Below, one piece after another: positions 51,701 to 63,149 of a stretch of 64,000 nt of DNA (its first letter is position 1; every line of letters begins with the position of its first letter). The notes beneath the pieces were generated by a model that was given only the letters and a program-made list of their open reading frames with translations, was not told where the DNA came from and made no database searches. The DNA comes from Liolophura sinensis. Its lineage: Eukaryota; Mollusca; Polyplacophora; Chitonida; Chitonidae. Made by a program: the position numbers and the translations under genes. The stretch covers positions 24,723,513 to 24,787,512 of the forward strand of contig NC_088304.1 in NCBI RefSeq assembly GCF_032854445.1, in the 5' to 3' direction.

Positions 51701-54700
51701 CACCAAAATTTTCAAAATAAAGAATGTGGAAGCTATCAGACAGTGGGTTTGAACTTGACCCCATTGCTACAGATAAGGGGCGTTCAGGCATAAATGCACG
51801 TAAAAATTAGATGATACGCTTCTAAAATTAATTCAGATTGTTCTGAATACGCACAAAGATTTGTGTGTATGCCTTAATTCCTGAAAGCTGTAGTGTACAT
51901 GCGATATTTAAGGAAACAGTCCTGTCAAAGTAGATCTCTAAAGCAGTTTATGTGCGTGGCGCTCTCCACGACGTGTTGGTTTTCAGCAACGGAAGGTTAC
52001 AGCAAAGGCCCATGTACCACTACCCCCTGTCGTGGAGAATGACTACTGTGATATTTGTATTTGTGACAGTCTCCAGTGTTTGCCATGAAGATGTAGCAAG
52101 GGTTTAAAAAATGGTCATTTGGGTTACTAAACAGCAAGTTCTGCTACTGTACTGCATTAAGTCTTCCTAATGCCGCTCCCAATGTATGGTTTTAATTCTA
52201 CACCGATCGTCAGCTTTTTGTGCTATGTTGAAGTGTCATCGAGGGTTCAGTTTCCAACATGTACAAGTATCGGTGATTTTTTGAGGAGAGAAGCTAATGT
52301 AATGAAATACAACGATCATGCGAACAGCTAGTGTCCAGAAACACATAAAGATTTTAGCTATATACTGTCAATAAATAAAGCACAAACAATGAATTTTTGT
52401 CTTCTAATGTAGGCCTACATTTGGATGTAGCGTATGATGATTTTAAGCCAAAACGGCAGATGCTCGTGTTTTCAGAAATGTTTCGACAGGTAAAAATTAA
52501 TAACCAGTTGCATAAGACAAGTTACCATAAAATGAAATAGTACTGCAACCCCTGTAATCAAAACAAAATGAAAAGGTAAAGTATTGGAATAAACCCAGTA
52601 GTCCTTCAGGTTGAGGTGTAATAAATAAATGTAGGCCTATGAGCATTATTCAGATTCATTCCTTGTAAGGAAGAGCTGAAATAATTAATTTATTCTAGAA
52701 TGTTATGACAAGTCATAATTCTGGGCAATCGACATGTACATACATATACATGTAGTCCTATATGTAACTACGAGAATCTCTGTACCAGTAGGTCTGTGTA
52801 GGCCTGTATGTAACTACAAGGATCTCTGTACCAGTAGGTCTGTGTAGGCCTGTATGTAACTACAAGGATCTCTGTACCAGTAGGTCTGTGTAGGCCTGTA
52901 CATGTATGCACATTGACTACCACGCTACCTCTGAAAATTATCTTTAGTACTGCTTGACCCCTAGGGTTACTGCCCAATAGTTGATCTTCGTAATTAAGTT
53001 ATCGGTTAAATTGTGGAAGGAGATGTTAATTACGTTGGCTATATGTGATGAGTATTTGGATATAATCCTAAAAAGATCAAAAGAAAGGTTGACAGATTGT
53101 ACATGTATTTTATGTGTCCTTGCCATATTTGTGCTGTTGAGATACAACTATACAGTGTAGGGACCGAAACATGCATTGTGTTATGATACATTAGCTTGAT
53201 CTGTTGCCACATCTGGCAGTGGTACAAAAAATGGAGATTTTCATGCTTACACTAACCAAACAAATAGGAATCGTAACAATTTATTTGCCAAAAAATTCGG
53301 GAAAATGTCTACAATTTTACCATATATCATACTATGACGTTCTGTTGCAATGCATTCTCTTCAAAGTCATGTCATAATGAGATGGGGCTGGGTCCTCCAT
53401 TACAGACAGAAAAAACTGATAGGCCCTTTGTGTGTGGAGAAAAGCAACGAATTGTACTAGGAGACAACTGGTCATTGGTTACAATAGAATAGAAGAGCAA
53501 TAGACCCATTGGGCACAGTCCTTGGGCTCTAGTTTCTATGTGCTATGATATGATTATATCAAAGAAGAAGAGAAATTTTTTTGTTATAGAACCCAATCTT
53601 GAAATTAAGAATAAAATTTGTTGCACAAGAATTTAAAAACATACTTTTTATTTTGTAAGGTTCAGCAGAAGTTCAGGCACGGGCGTTGGTGTGTCCACTG
53701 ACAGGGAAGGGTCAGCCAGTGTGCATGCCCTACAGGACTCTTAGCATAGGCACAGGTGAGCAGCTTGTCACGGGTGGGGCAGGGCAGGGTGGCTAAGAGG
53801 TAATACAACCTCCACAGTATTCATAGGCTTAAATACATTCCCTTGTTTTTTTTTTGTTTTTTGTTTTTTTTATCCATGTTTGAAAACCTCAACCGTGTTA
53901 CTCTTGTGTGTGTTTCAGGAGCTGATATGGACGTGTGCCTTAATAACTTTGGTACATGTCAGTATGTATCTGCCAAACATGCAGTGGTCTTCTATGATGA
54001 GGTGAGATGTATTTTTGCTTACAGAAGCATTTTGTCTGGGTGTTGAAGGATTTTTGACACTGAAAATAAAATGAATTTTTGCTTCAGAGCGTTTTGACTT
54101 TCTACAATCAAATGATGCAACAATGAGATTTGTATCATTAGTAAAATTAAGACGTTAGTTTTTATGAAATTAAAACCGGACATAAAGTTTTGCAGTTCTG
54201 GCATATATATTGGCTGAATTGGCTTGTTCAAGTCACATTTGATTTCTGAAGCTAAAGATAAATATTTTATGGCTTGCAGCTTTTACATTATAGCCCAGGC
54301 CTCTTGTTTGAACCAGCTTAAGACAAAAACTGCCAATTTTTGAAAAAGTCAAACTCAGAAAGAACTCAAATTGTGCTTGGTGCTTTGTTCTTCAGTAAAG
54401 TATCAGTGTACAAATTTTCAACTTCTAAGAATACAATATTTTAGTTACAGTTTGTATGTTTGACTTTGTCTTAAGATGTTTGATACTTATGGATACGTAT
54501 CTGTCATCATTGATATGGTGACAGTAACATTGGAAAAGTGTGCGGTTTCTGTCCTTATTGAAATGTGATCAACAATCCCAGCTAATTCTACTGCTTGTCT
54601 ATGATTTGCTCAGACGAGTAAACATTTTGAACTGCTGAACTACAGCGAGCACGGCACCACGGTGGATAATGTCCTGTACTCCTGTGATTTCTCGGAGAAG

Positions 54701-55776
54701 GCTACTACAGCAGTCCAGCCTAGCTCGATCGTAGCAGCAGTCAGGGGCGTCCTGAAAAAGGGGCGTAAGAAGAAAGTAGAAAAGGAAGAAAAGCCTTTGG
54801 AGAAAGAAAGGTTGACTATGAGCGGAAAAGCATATGAGGTATGCTCCTCCAATACCCTTGTACGTGCTACACTTTCTTAGTTTTGAAACGTAAAGTGACA
54901 TCAGTTTTACTTTGTGTTTTACAAGCAAGCCGACACAAAAAAGTTTAGTACATATGGCAGTCCCAAGTTAGCGCAGTGGCTATTACAGAAGGCATTATAT
55001 ACAGATAGTGTTGAACTCATATGGCATCATCCTCGTAGTAGAGGGCGAATTCAGTCCTTTCTCTCAATGTATATCAGGCTTACCTAAATAACCTATCCTG
55101 ATACTACAACCCTTGGATTTGCAATTGTTCAAGTGTTGTTGTTGTTTCTGTTGTTGTAACCTTTGCTATATCTCTCAGAGTTCAGAAAGAGTTAAGACAG
55201 CGGTCTACATTGGGTATTCTGACCATTTACCGGCTTAACCAAATTCAGCCGCCGTCTTTTGTGCTCTGACCACCTCTTATTCTAAATGAAAACCTTATGT
55301 ACTAGAAGTGGGTAAGAGAAACAGAATTTTCATCAATTCAGCCAAATGCCATCAAGGTGACAACAGTTATAAAGCTTGTGTTTGATTATTAATCACTGTA
55401 AGTGTTACAAACGTTGTTATGCCCAGAAACTGATCTTCACGAAAGCAGAAGCTAAGACTCCCTGCAAGCTGTGAAACGGCAGGCACCTACAGTTGTTATG
55501 TGTCCGTTTAGTTTTTGCTTAATTTTTTTTTTTCCTTTGTAGGAGGTGAAAACCTGTAGCTGTAAAGGCAGCACTTCCTGTTTGATAGGAGGAAGTGGTG
55601 CTGGCTGGGAAGGCACAGCACTGCTGCATCATGGGAGTTACATCAAAGTTGGCTGTCTACAGTTTGTCTTTAGCATTGTGGAACAAGCTCCATTAGAACC
55701 AAAGCCATTGGACCGGCGACGTGAATCGATCTCCCTACTTAAGCCTCCAGTTCGCTCGCAAAAAACTGACTCTTAA
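39734..55776 (+). CDS. PHF12: PHF12 (Pf1) homologue, two PHD fingers and FHA region, 15 exons, frame interrupted
   Basis: Exons: 39734-39781, 39997-40178, 41178-41259, 42272-42497, 45460-45577, 47480-47612, 47918-48091, 48601-48738, 48968-49827, 50184-50315, 50753-50907, 53660-53755, 53919-54001, 54614-54838, 55543-55776, about 960 residues (human 1004). It starts [19 protein letters not shown]1 is about residues 50-96 ([20 protein letters not shown]). [20 protein letters not shown] fits the SIN3-binding helix. PHD2 is about 214-262 ([17 protein letters not shown]). The FHA region spans exons 12-15 ([53 protein letters not shown]). Family role: nuclear SIN3-HDAC corepressor subunit that also binds MRG15. 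Exons 1-8, 10 and 12-15 are clean; exon 9 changes frame about four times and exon 11 once. Otherwise the gene looks constrained, so I favour base-level assembly errors over decay. Confidence 0.93.
40350..40450 (+). repeat. SINE A fragment (PHF12 intron 2)
   Basis: GAATGGTCATGGGTTTTCCC, GGTTCCCTCCCACCATC and AATAATCAAATAAATTA. Confidence 0.75.
44884..45022 (-). repeat. SINE A copy, 3' half (PHF12 intron 4)
   Basis: GCATTTGATTGGTTGTTTTA, GCCGTACTCAAGAATATTTC, TTGGTGGGAGGATAATGGG and AGCTGGAGAGGAAGCC. Confidence 0.85.
45666..45774. repeat. 109-bp inverted repeat with 30-base arms (PHF12 intron 5)
   Basis: The left arm at 45666-45696 (AAGGATTGACTAGCTTTTTT, then TCAGTTCATTG) pairs with the right arm at 45745-45774 (CAGTGAACTGAAAAAAGTTA, then GTCAACCCTT), with about three mismatches or slips. 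A loop of about 48 bases separates them. TA dinucleotides sit just inside and outside both ends, so a tiny Tc1/mariner-type MITE is possible. A hairpin RNA is the other option. Confidence 0.75.
47110..47445 (+). repeat. SINE B copy ending 35 bp before PHF12 exon 6
   Basis: CCCGGGATCAACCCTGGGGC (B-box-like), AAATGGTACTTGTTGCTGCC, CTGGTTGGCCTGGTGTCAGT, GTGACTGGGTGGGGTGTCAT and CATATGACTGAAAAGTTGTA. It lies in intron 5, with the exon 6 acceptor at 47479. Confidence 0.75.
48296..48450 (+). repeat. SINE-like dispersed repeat (PHF12 intron 7)
   Basis: AAGGCCGATGGTTTACTCCA, TCTGTTTTCTCCACCCATGG, GTAAGTGATAAATTCCTGAG and TATGGCTTTACCAACCAACC, ending in AATCAATCTATC. The end resembles the SINE A tail (TGAGTACGGCGTAAAACACC) but the body differs, so this is probably a related family. 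Confidence 0.55.
48968..49827 (+). CDS. PHF12: PHF12 exon 9, with several apparent frameshifts
   Basis: The acceptor GTTTCAG|TGG opens [20 protein letters not shown], equivalent to human [20 protein letters not shown]. The frame is open to the TAG at 49241. From about 49205 the protein-like reading moves to [20 protein letters not shown], then near 49265 to [20 protein letters not shown], near 49490 to [20 protein letters not shown] and near 49735 to [20 protein letters not shown], before the donor CAGG|GTAAGT. Several switches sit in or near C/G runs (CACCCCCCTGGGGG at 49204). Composition is Ser/Thr/Ala-rich, as in human PHF12's low-complexity centre. Confidence 0.75.
50753..50907 (+). CDS. 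PHF12: PHF12 exon 11, one apparent frameshift
   Basis: It begins [26 protein letters not shown], matching human [20 protein letters not shown]. Its 155 bases are one short of what the flanking phases need. The last third reads [20 protein letters not shown] in the frame that joins exon 12, so one base is missing or two are extra, near 50825-50840. In the first frame a TGA follows at 50883. Confidence 0.75.
50908..53659. other. PHF12 intron 11
   Basis: I see no exon or recognisable element in this 2.75-kb intron except the short tandem repeat at 52753-52900. Confidence 0.55.
52753..52900. repeat. 46-bp tandem repeat, about 3 copies (PHF12 intron 11)
   Basis: GTAGGCCTGTATGTAACTAC, AAGGATCTCTGTACCAGTAG and GTCTGT repeat at 46-base spacing with few changes. 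Confidence 0.9.
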
Positions 55777-56225
55777 GATGTGTACTTTTAAAAACCCTGG
55801 GTGTTCTAAACTTAGACTAAAGCGTTCCTCTTAATACATCAGGTTTAAGATTTGCCTTTTGTTTTGTTTTTTTTTTGTTTTTTTTTTATTTTCCTTTTGC
55901 TGAGGTATTCTGTGCTTTATCCATTGATTTCATTGTTAGAAATACAGACTTTTCTAGGTGCCTTGTTAAGTCCCCCTCATAATGTTGCTGCTCTTTTGAC
56001 AGTCAAGGTACCTGTAGTGAGTTTCCCAATTATGTCGGTCAGGTATGTTTTCAGAACCTTGCGCACAAAGGGAGGTTACTTTAAAAACTTCAGTATTACT
56101 AGCAGATCTTGCATTCCTGCTACACTTCATCTTACTATGCGCGCCCAAATTTACTGTCAGCAGCAAGTCTCTTACGACTATTCCTGTGAGGGTGCTGCTT
56201 CACAAATTATCCGTGTATCGACATG
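55777..56225 (+). other. Probable start of the PHF12 3' UTR
   Basis: Non-coding, T-rich sequence directly after the PHF12 stop. I see no AATAAA here; the first clear downstream AATAAA is near 58173, beyond a minisatellite and a SINE. The transcript end is therefore unknown. Confidence 0.4.
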
Positions 56226-57015
56226 ATACGTGTACCACACCAGCAAGTACTGTAGGTATGGTGTTGTTACAGTTGTGACATGTACCAATACTTAATGCTA
56301 TGCACATCAGACCAGCACGTTTGCAATACATCGTAACAGTAGTTACACCATATGTAGTTCTTATAGATGTAATGGCCATGATGGCCAGTACTGTAGGTAT
56401 TATGTTACTACCGTAGTGGTACAGTACTACTATGGGTATTATGTTACAACTGTAGTTACACCAGTTGTGGTACAATACTACTGTAGGTATTATGTTACAA
56501 CTGTAGTTACGCCAGTAGTGGTACAGTATCACTGTAGGTATTGTGTTGCAGAGTAGTTACACCAGTAGTGAGATAGTACTACTATAGGTATTCTGTTACA
56601 TCAGTAGTGGTATAGTACTATTATAGGTATTATCTTACAACTGTACTTACACCAGTAGTGGTACAGTACCACTATAGGTATTATGTTAGAATTGTCAGGG
56701 TACAGTACTGCTATAGGTTTTATGTTACAACTGTATTTACACCAGTAGTGCTACAATACTACTGTGGGTACTATGTTACAACTGTAGTTACACCAGTAGT
56801 GGTACAGTACCACTGTAGGTATTGTTACAGTTGTCGTGGTACAGTACTACTATAGGTATTATGTTACAACTGTAGTTACACCAGTAGGGTACAGAACTAC
56901 TAAAGGTATTATGTTACAGCTGTAGTTACACCAGTAGTGGTACAGTACCACTATAGGTAGTATGTTACAACTCTAGTTACACCAGTAGTTGTACAGTACC
57001 ACTATAGGTAGTATG
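56226..57015. repeat. 51-bp minisatellite, about 15 copies, 3' of PHF12
   Basis: GGTATTATGTTACAACTGTA, GTTACACCAGTAGTGGTACA and GTACTACTATA form a 51-base unit with many deletions and substitutions. Confidence 0.93.
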
Positions 57016-57511
57016 TTTCATGTGAATAACATGTAATTCGGTAAAGTTTGTAAAACAGTAACTTGAAATGTTAGAAATTGATAGGTTAGCGAAATTGGGG
57101 TGATAAACGATTGTCATTAGTATGGGTATCTCGTGTCATGGTTGTCCACAGACCATCTTTATATTTTGTTCTGTTTATCCCAGATTGCACTGCATACTGA
57201 TATCAACAGTAAACTACTGCCACAAGGACTGTAAGATTCCACATGCCTCCATCACTCTGTCGTCGCTGATCTGGTTTTTCTCTCTGTGCTGTACATCTTA
57301 ATTATGTAGATTATATGGGATATCACCTTGGTTGATAGGCTCTAGAAAGATGTTGACTAGGAACTTGACCCTGTCTGGTAAATTGAAATAACCTGTACAA
57401 GCAAATTTCTAGTCAAAGGAAGATGAGTATGTGGACAAGCCCGATGACAGGGTGGATCAGTTAGTAGATAGGAGTGCCACTGGCACAGCTATACATGTAC
57501 TAAAGGTGGAT

Positions 57512-57770
57512 TCATTCATTTATTTATTTATTTGATTGGTGTTTTACGCAGTACTCAAGAATATTTCACTTATACGATGGCGTCCAGCATTATGGTAGGG
57601 CAGAGCCCAGGGGAAACCCACGACCATCTGCAGGTTGCTGACAGACCTTCCCATATACAGCCAGAGAGGAAGCCAGCATGATCTGGACTTGAACACACAG
57701 CGACTGCAATGGTGAGAGGCTCCTGGGTCATTATGCTGCGCTAAACGACTGACCCGCTGAGGCCCCAAGG
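57512..57770 (-). repeat. Full-length SINE A, minus strand
   Basis: TTTATTTATTTATTTGATTG, GTGTTTTACGCAGTACTCAA, CCAGCATTATGGTAGGGCAG, GGGGAAACCCACGACCATCT and CCAGAGAGGAAGCCAGCATG, then the head complement ACTTGAACACACAGCGACTG and TGACCCGCTGAGGCCCC. Confidence 0.9.
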
Positions 57771-60700
57771 TGGATTCAAGCGGAGAATAGTCCACAGTAA
57801 GGAAACAAGTGGAAAAGTTGGAGGCTGTATTTCTTGAATTTCAGAGACATTGTGTGTGGAGTCGGTCAAAATGCGTCTCTTACCTTTACTGCTTACTATA
57901 TATATTTACTATATACAGTATGTATGTACTGTACTGGTACATGACGTGTACTATTATAGGGTTTACGGACTGGATTCATGCAGTAGCAGTTCACGTAGGA
58001 TTTGAGTTTGATATAGATCGATGTGTGCATTCAACAACTGACCATTTAAGCAACCACTGTCATATGCTTTACCACCCAGCACATAACTAGGCTTAGGTGG
58101 TATGTGAGTGGCCCTATATTGTTCAGAGATAAAAGTTTCAGGCTTCATGTGGAGTTCAGAATATGTTTTCTTAATAAATAAAAATCTGGTTTCCTGTGAA
58201 ATTTCAGAATATTAGCTAAAATTTGCATCTGATTGGACCATTTCTGGTTTTTAAGAGTGCTTTACTTTCATCTCTGATCCTAAGTTTTAATTAAGCACCA
58301 GAGTTCTGACCTACTACTTAGCTACTACAAAAGTATTACATTGTCTGGTCTGAATTTCTCTGTCCTATGCTTAAAAAAAGCATTCTTTAAACAGAGAGAG
58401 ATAAGTTTTTTAAGATTAGATAAGAGAAGAGCATTTTAAATTGAAATTGTATTTAGATACCGTACATATATGTATGTCAAATTGTACAGTACAGCTGCGC
58501 CAAAATAAGGTCATGAAGTAAAGCTTCCCAAGTGTGAAACTTTTTTCTTTTTTTAATGTTTTGGGAAAATTGACTCCCTGAATCTAATAGTGAGAACACC
58601 CAGGTCAGGTTTTTTTTATATATGTGTATATGTAAATGCTATGTATGTAATTGTTTGATAAACCTTGTTCTACTAAATGGCAGATATATTTAGATCAGGG
58701 TTTTCTTAATGGTTTCTGTACAAACAACATGTAAATTTCCTTGTATATACCACAGCCCAGGTAGCATATTTAAGGCTTGTAAACCAGTAATGGCTTCAAG
58801 TCCTCTGGCGTCATTTTTTTTTTATTATTATTTTTCGGTTTGTAAAAAGCTTGTACATTGAATGTTTTTACCACATTACCTACTGTATTAATTGTAGTTC
58901 TGATTAATAGCATCATTAAGAATTCTGCGTTGTTGTTGTAGAGATTTTTACCATAACTTGTATTCAAAGCAGGACAGATTACCAAGATTTGCTAGTTCAT
59001 GAGTATTCATTTTATTAATGAATATGTATGATAAGGTCGTGTGTCCTGCACTTTTTACTTGACAGAAAATTCCACTTTTATGCATTTTTTTTACATAATG
59101 GATGTAAATTTATCACTGATGATGAAGATTTCATTGGTTGAAATCAAACAGGCCTGTACAGATCAATTCTATGTGCAGCATTTAACTGCAAATCATGAAT
59201 TCCACAAGTAGAGCCATCCTTCAGAAATATTGCAAACTATGCTGTCTGGCAGGAAACGTCTAGACTCAATGACTGAAATTTGCAGACAGCATTCAACAAT
59301 ATACAATATACTGTTCAAAAGCAAAACAAAACCATGTATGTTGGCAAATTTCTAACACCCGAGATGAATTGTTACAAAGTTTACAGATACAATTCTCAAT
59401 CTGCTTCAGTGACGTGATAAAGTTTGCTGTTGTTTTTTTTTTAATCTTTTTTTTTTTATTTTCACATGAGTTATTTTTATTAATCATGCAACATGTATCT
59501 GTTTGTTTCCATAGTAATAATTTGCATATCTGTTGACCTTAATGCCGATATCGTGTCCCATGAGCCTCTAGCCATTATTCAACCTTCCCAATTGTAATAA
59601 CATGGACATCAATCATTACCATGAATAAACTATCCAATGTCTCTTCAAACTCAATATGTTGTTTGTTAAAACCAAGACAGTGTCATGCTGAAGACTTAAA
59701 TAGAGGCAATAGGGGAGTTCTTGAGGTCGAACTCTTTTATCAATAAAGTTACTGATTACTGAAATAACGTGTGCAAAATTTCACAACGATTGGGCAGATA
59801 TCTTGGTAAATGTCAAACATTGTTTTTTTTGGGGGGGGGGGGGATGGACTTACTTCTGATACACTGTTTAGATATAAATGGCTTAGATATGAAGTGATGC
59901 GTGAGGATGGTTATTATAGTACATGGCTGCTTACATTACATTGGTTTGATCCCACTACAATTTACCAAAAGCTGAAGCCTTTGGTTCAGTCACATGTTGC
60001 ATCATACCAAGTACTTGCTCGCCAGGGCCCATATTTATCGATCACCGTGAAGACTTCAAATCTTCAAACAGTCACGAATACCATTAAAATGTTTTGTTTG
60101 TGGACGTATAAACTTTGTACACTGGTTCTTTGCTGCAGAACAATTTGAGCCCTTTTCTATTCTTTAGTTTGACTTTTTTTTAAGGACTTGAAATTTGGTG
60201 GATAGGCACAATACCCATATATTATGAATGGATAGGCCCAATGCCCAGAGTGGATCAATCCTGGCCTTGGAAAGGGATTTTTGTAGGTGTTGCAGTTTGC
60301 AAAAGCATTGGTGACAGTAGACAGTCAACAATGGTTGTATTTTGTACGACCAGTAAAGTAGTCTCGTAGTTGCTGCTCTTGTCTTACACCAATATGGTGT
60401 GCAAGTTTGTAAGTCAGTAACTTGCAAAAATGTGTAGTTTACCTCGAGCATTCCATTTTCCTTCAATAAATCAATCCAATGCAGAGGACAGAGATGAAAC
60501 GACAGAAAGAAACAACATTGACTCTCGAGTAACCAAGTACATTTAGCTGCTTAGACAACAGATTGCTTATCAGAGAACGCTTGGTTTGAAACTTAGTACC
60601 TAGCAATGCATACAAAAATGTACTTCAAAATGGTAAATTACTTCTGTTGGGCGGGATAGGCTTCATTTTTGATCGTCAGAAAAGACTCCTTTAAGTTCAA

Positions 60701-60983
60701 TACGCAATGCAGTGTTTGACGTCTAAAATGCTTGAAGTAATCTAAAATAATTTCCCCGAAGATTTAGAAAATGGTTGTTATAGCTGTACGGGCAGTTGTC
60801 ATCTACATCCACGTGCTCCTGTCAAGAGATATCAACACAAGTGCGACAAGACCGATGACGAGTCAAAATACGACCAAAGTGATGACGTAGTACGTAATGA
60901 TGTGGTAGGTCCATGTGGTTCGTGTAACGCATGGATTATTGTTGTAAATTGTGAATTTGTGAGAGAAAGTTCAGGAAAACACC
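57771..60983. other. Intergenic region between PHF12 and the FTSJ3 homologue
   Basis: Apart from repeat family C at 60024 and homopolymers (a T run then a G run at 59821-59843), I see no gene. The last 200 bases contain TGATGACGTAGTACG near 60880, a CRE-like motif that could belong to the FTSJ3 promoter. Confidence 0.5.
60024..60150 (+). repeat. Dispersed repeat family C, copy 2
   Basis: GGGCCCATATTTATCGATCA, CCATTAAAATGTTTTGTTTG and TTTGTACACTGGTTCTTTGC match the order of segments at 10765-10905. Confidence 0.5.
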
Positions 60984-61050
60984 ATGGGGAAGAAGACTAA
61001 GATTGGAAAGGCGCGAAAGGACAAGTTTTATCAGTTAGCCAAAGAAACAG
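60984..61050 (+). CDS. FTSJ3: FTSJ3/SPB1 rRNA methyltransferase homologue, first coding exon only
   Basis: ATGGGGAAGAAGACTAAGAT starts MGKKTKIGKARKDKFYQLAK, then ET and one base of a Gly codon before GTTTGT. This is the very conserved start of FTSJ3 (MGKKSKVGKSRRDKFYHLAK ETGYRSRSAFKL in human) and of yeast Spb1, a nucleolar FtsJ-type 2'-O-methyltransferase in ribosome biogenesis. The YRSRSAFKL exon and everything after it are not in the window; at least 2.95 kb of intron 1 follows. Identification rests on 22 residues, but the family start is distinctive. Confidence 0.85.
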
Positions 61051-61794
61051 GTTTGTTACTTTTTACACTCAATGTGACATCAGTAGTGTACATGTCGACC
61101 TCGATAATTGGACACCGTATAAATCGTTGCCGCCTTCAGTGCCGACATCTTCATTTAAGGCACCATTATCAAATCACAGGAGATTGTGGCAGTTGCGAAG
61201 ATTAGGTTTGTCATTTTGTTGGAGAGTGAGCCCTTCACAAATGTTCATTGTTTAACAGCCGGTTCTTGTATGAATAAGCCGAGGAGTCATGCAGATATGG
61301 ACGGGACAGAGTTTGGGCTCCCGCAAACTATCTGTAACACAGATAAAAGTCGTGATTTTATGATACTTGCTATTCTGAATACACATCTCGCATAGGCGGG
61401 CCTGTCAGCCCAAAGGCGCCATCTGCAGCTGCCGTAGAATCATGCCTTTTAGCAGCGTTGGGTCGCAAGAGTCCACACTCATCTTGCCTTAACCTGCGTG
61501 AACTCATAAGATTCTTGAAATGCTGACTCAGCTTATTGACACCACTCTACCACGTCCACCTGACAGTGACCTCAACTGTAAAATGCCTGAGCTTTTATCT
61601 AACCGCAGTCCAATGAAGGGCAGTGGTAAAGACTTAAGTTTGTCATTTTGTTGGTCAATGAACACATTCTTAGATGCTATTCCTGAAAAGCTGGTTCCTC
61701 AGTGATGTCACTTAACCACGTTACAGCAACGTCAACTTTCATATTCCCCTCTTCATCTTTTCCCATTCAAGTTCATTTCCTCAATTGCTAATCC

Positions 61795-61910
61795 AGTCGT
61801 CTGAATTTCTGTTGTCCTTGCCCTGCCACAAGAAGACACAGTATATGTGCACACAGGACTGAAAAATTGTTCAGTATGATGTAAAACCCCAAACATACAT
61901 ACATCAGTGT
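61795..61910 (+). repeat. SINE B 3' end fragment
   Basis: CCCTGCCACAAGAAGACACA, GTATATGTGCACACAGG and TGATGTAAAACCCCAAACAT ACATACAT, the same 3' end as the reversed copy at 35738. Confidence 0.7.
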
Positions 61911-62111
61911 GAATCAAATGAAAAGAGTTTGCCCTATTTTCATTCAACGCATGACCTGGTTTAAGACATTCATTGTCTTCATTGCAGGTCTCTTAGATTG
62001 CATATCATCAGACCAAGAATAATTCTGATGAAAATGTCAAAGACAGTCCAGTAAATAGCAATTAAGAGTCAGCCAATACTCCGCAGCAGGATTCTGATAA
62101 TGTTTAAAGTC

Positions 62112-62262
62112 TTAAGGACTGGTTGGCCCAGTATCAATATAATGTGCCTGGGTGGGGTGTCATGTCTGGTGTCTTCGGCATGATACTTCAGTGATGGTCA
62201 CACTCTGGCAGCCTTGACTCACCCTGCCACAAGAAGACACTGTATATGTAGACACACCTACA
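62112..62262 (+). repeat. SINE B core copy
   Basis: GGACTGGTTGGCCCAGTATC, GGGTGGGGTGTCATGTCTGG and CCCTGCCACAAGAAGACACT, in the same order as at 47280-47400. Confidence 0.75.
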
Positions 62263-63149
62263 TGTAAGAACTCTTTGTTAAAGGATTAGTGTCCAGATTT
62301 AGCATCTTGTCCTAATTATACAGATTATAACCTGTTTAAACAGTAGGTTTTTATGGGAGGGCCTCTGATTTAAGTAAATTATGACTTTAAATACAACCAA
62401 AAATTTAGATTTAGTACCCTAGCCGATGTCAAGCCTGCCGCCCTGTAAAGCTCACCGGGTGTTGTCAAAGATGGCCAACCCAAGTTTATCTAGCCTAAAT
62501 AATGTGGGAATTGGTATCAAAACGATGCCATTTCTGAGATGGATTCTAGCTACACAGAAACAAATATCCAGCCGTGTCAATTTGAACCCGTAGTGGACGA
62601 CTTTGTCGCAGTTCTGATTTATCGCACTGATACTCTGGTCAGAGTGTCAGTCCGACTATTCAGACGTTCAATTTGATCTTTGTCCAAGCATTTCCAACCA
62701 CACTGGCACAACAGACTGGTAAGCTATAGCTTTACACAGCAGGCCTACATTTCGTGTGCATATCAAATTTAATATCTACAATTCTTGCCTTCTGTCCGCT
62801 TCAAATAAATATCATTCTATTCACCTAGTGGTCCTAAATTCATATATTTATACAATGACAACTACAGGTACATGTTATTGTCGGCTTTTGGAGTAACCTA
62901 TGCATATTAAGGGTCTATAGTCATGTGCAATATGAATATGTGCGATGTGGACGTCGGCATTAGGGTACAGTGATTTGCAATCTATCCGTTTTCAGTTCAG
63001 TTTAGTACACTGTAATAGAATTTTATCACCACTGTGTGCAGGTGTCGTTGTAGACATTGCATAAGAAATGTGGACAGAATTGGAAAGTCTGTTGTGGTGT
63101 AGAAGTCAGCGAGGTTGCGAGGAAAGCCTTCGAGAGGACCAATTATCGT

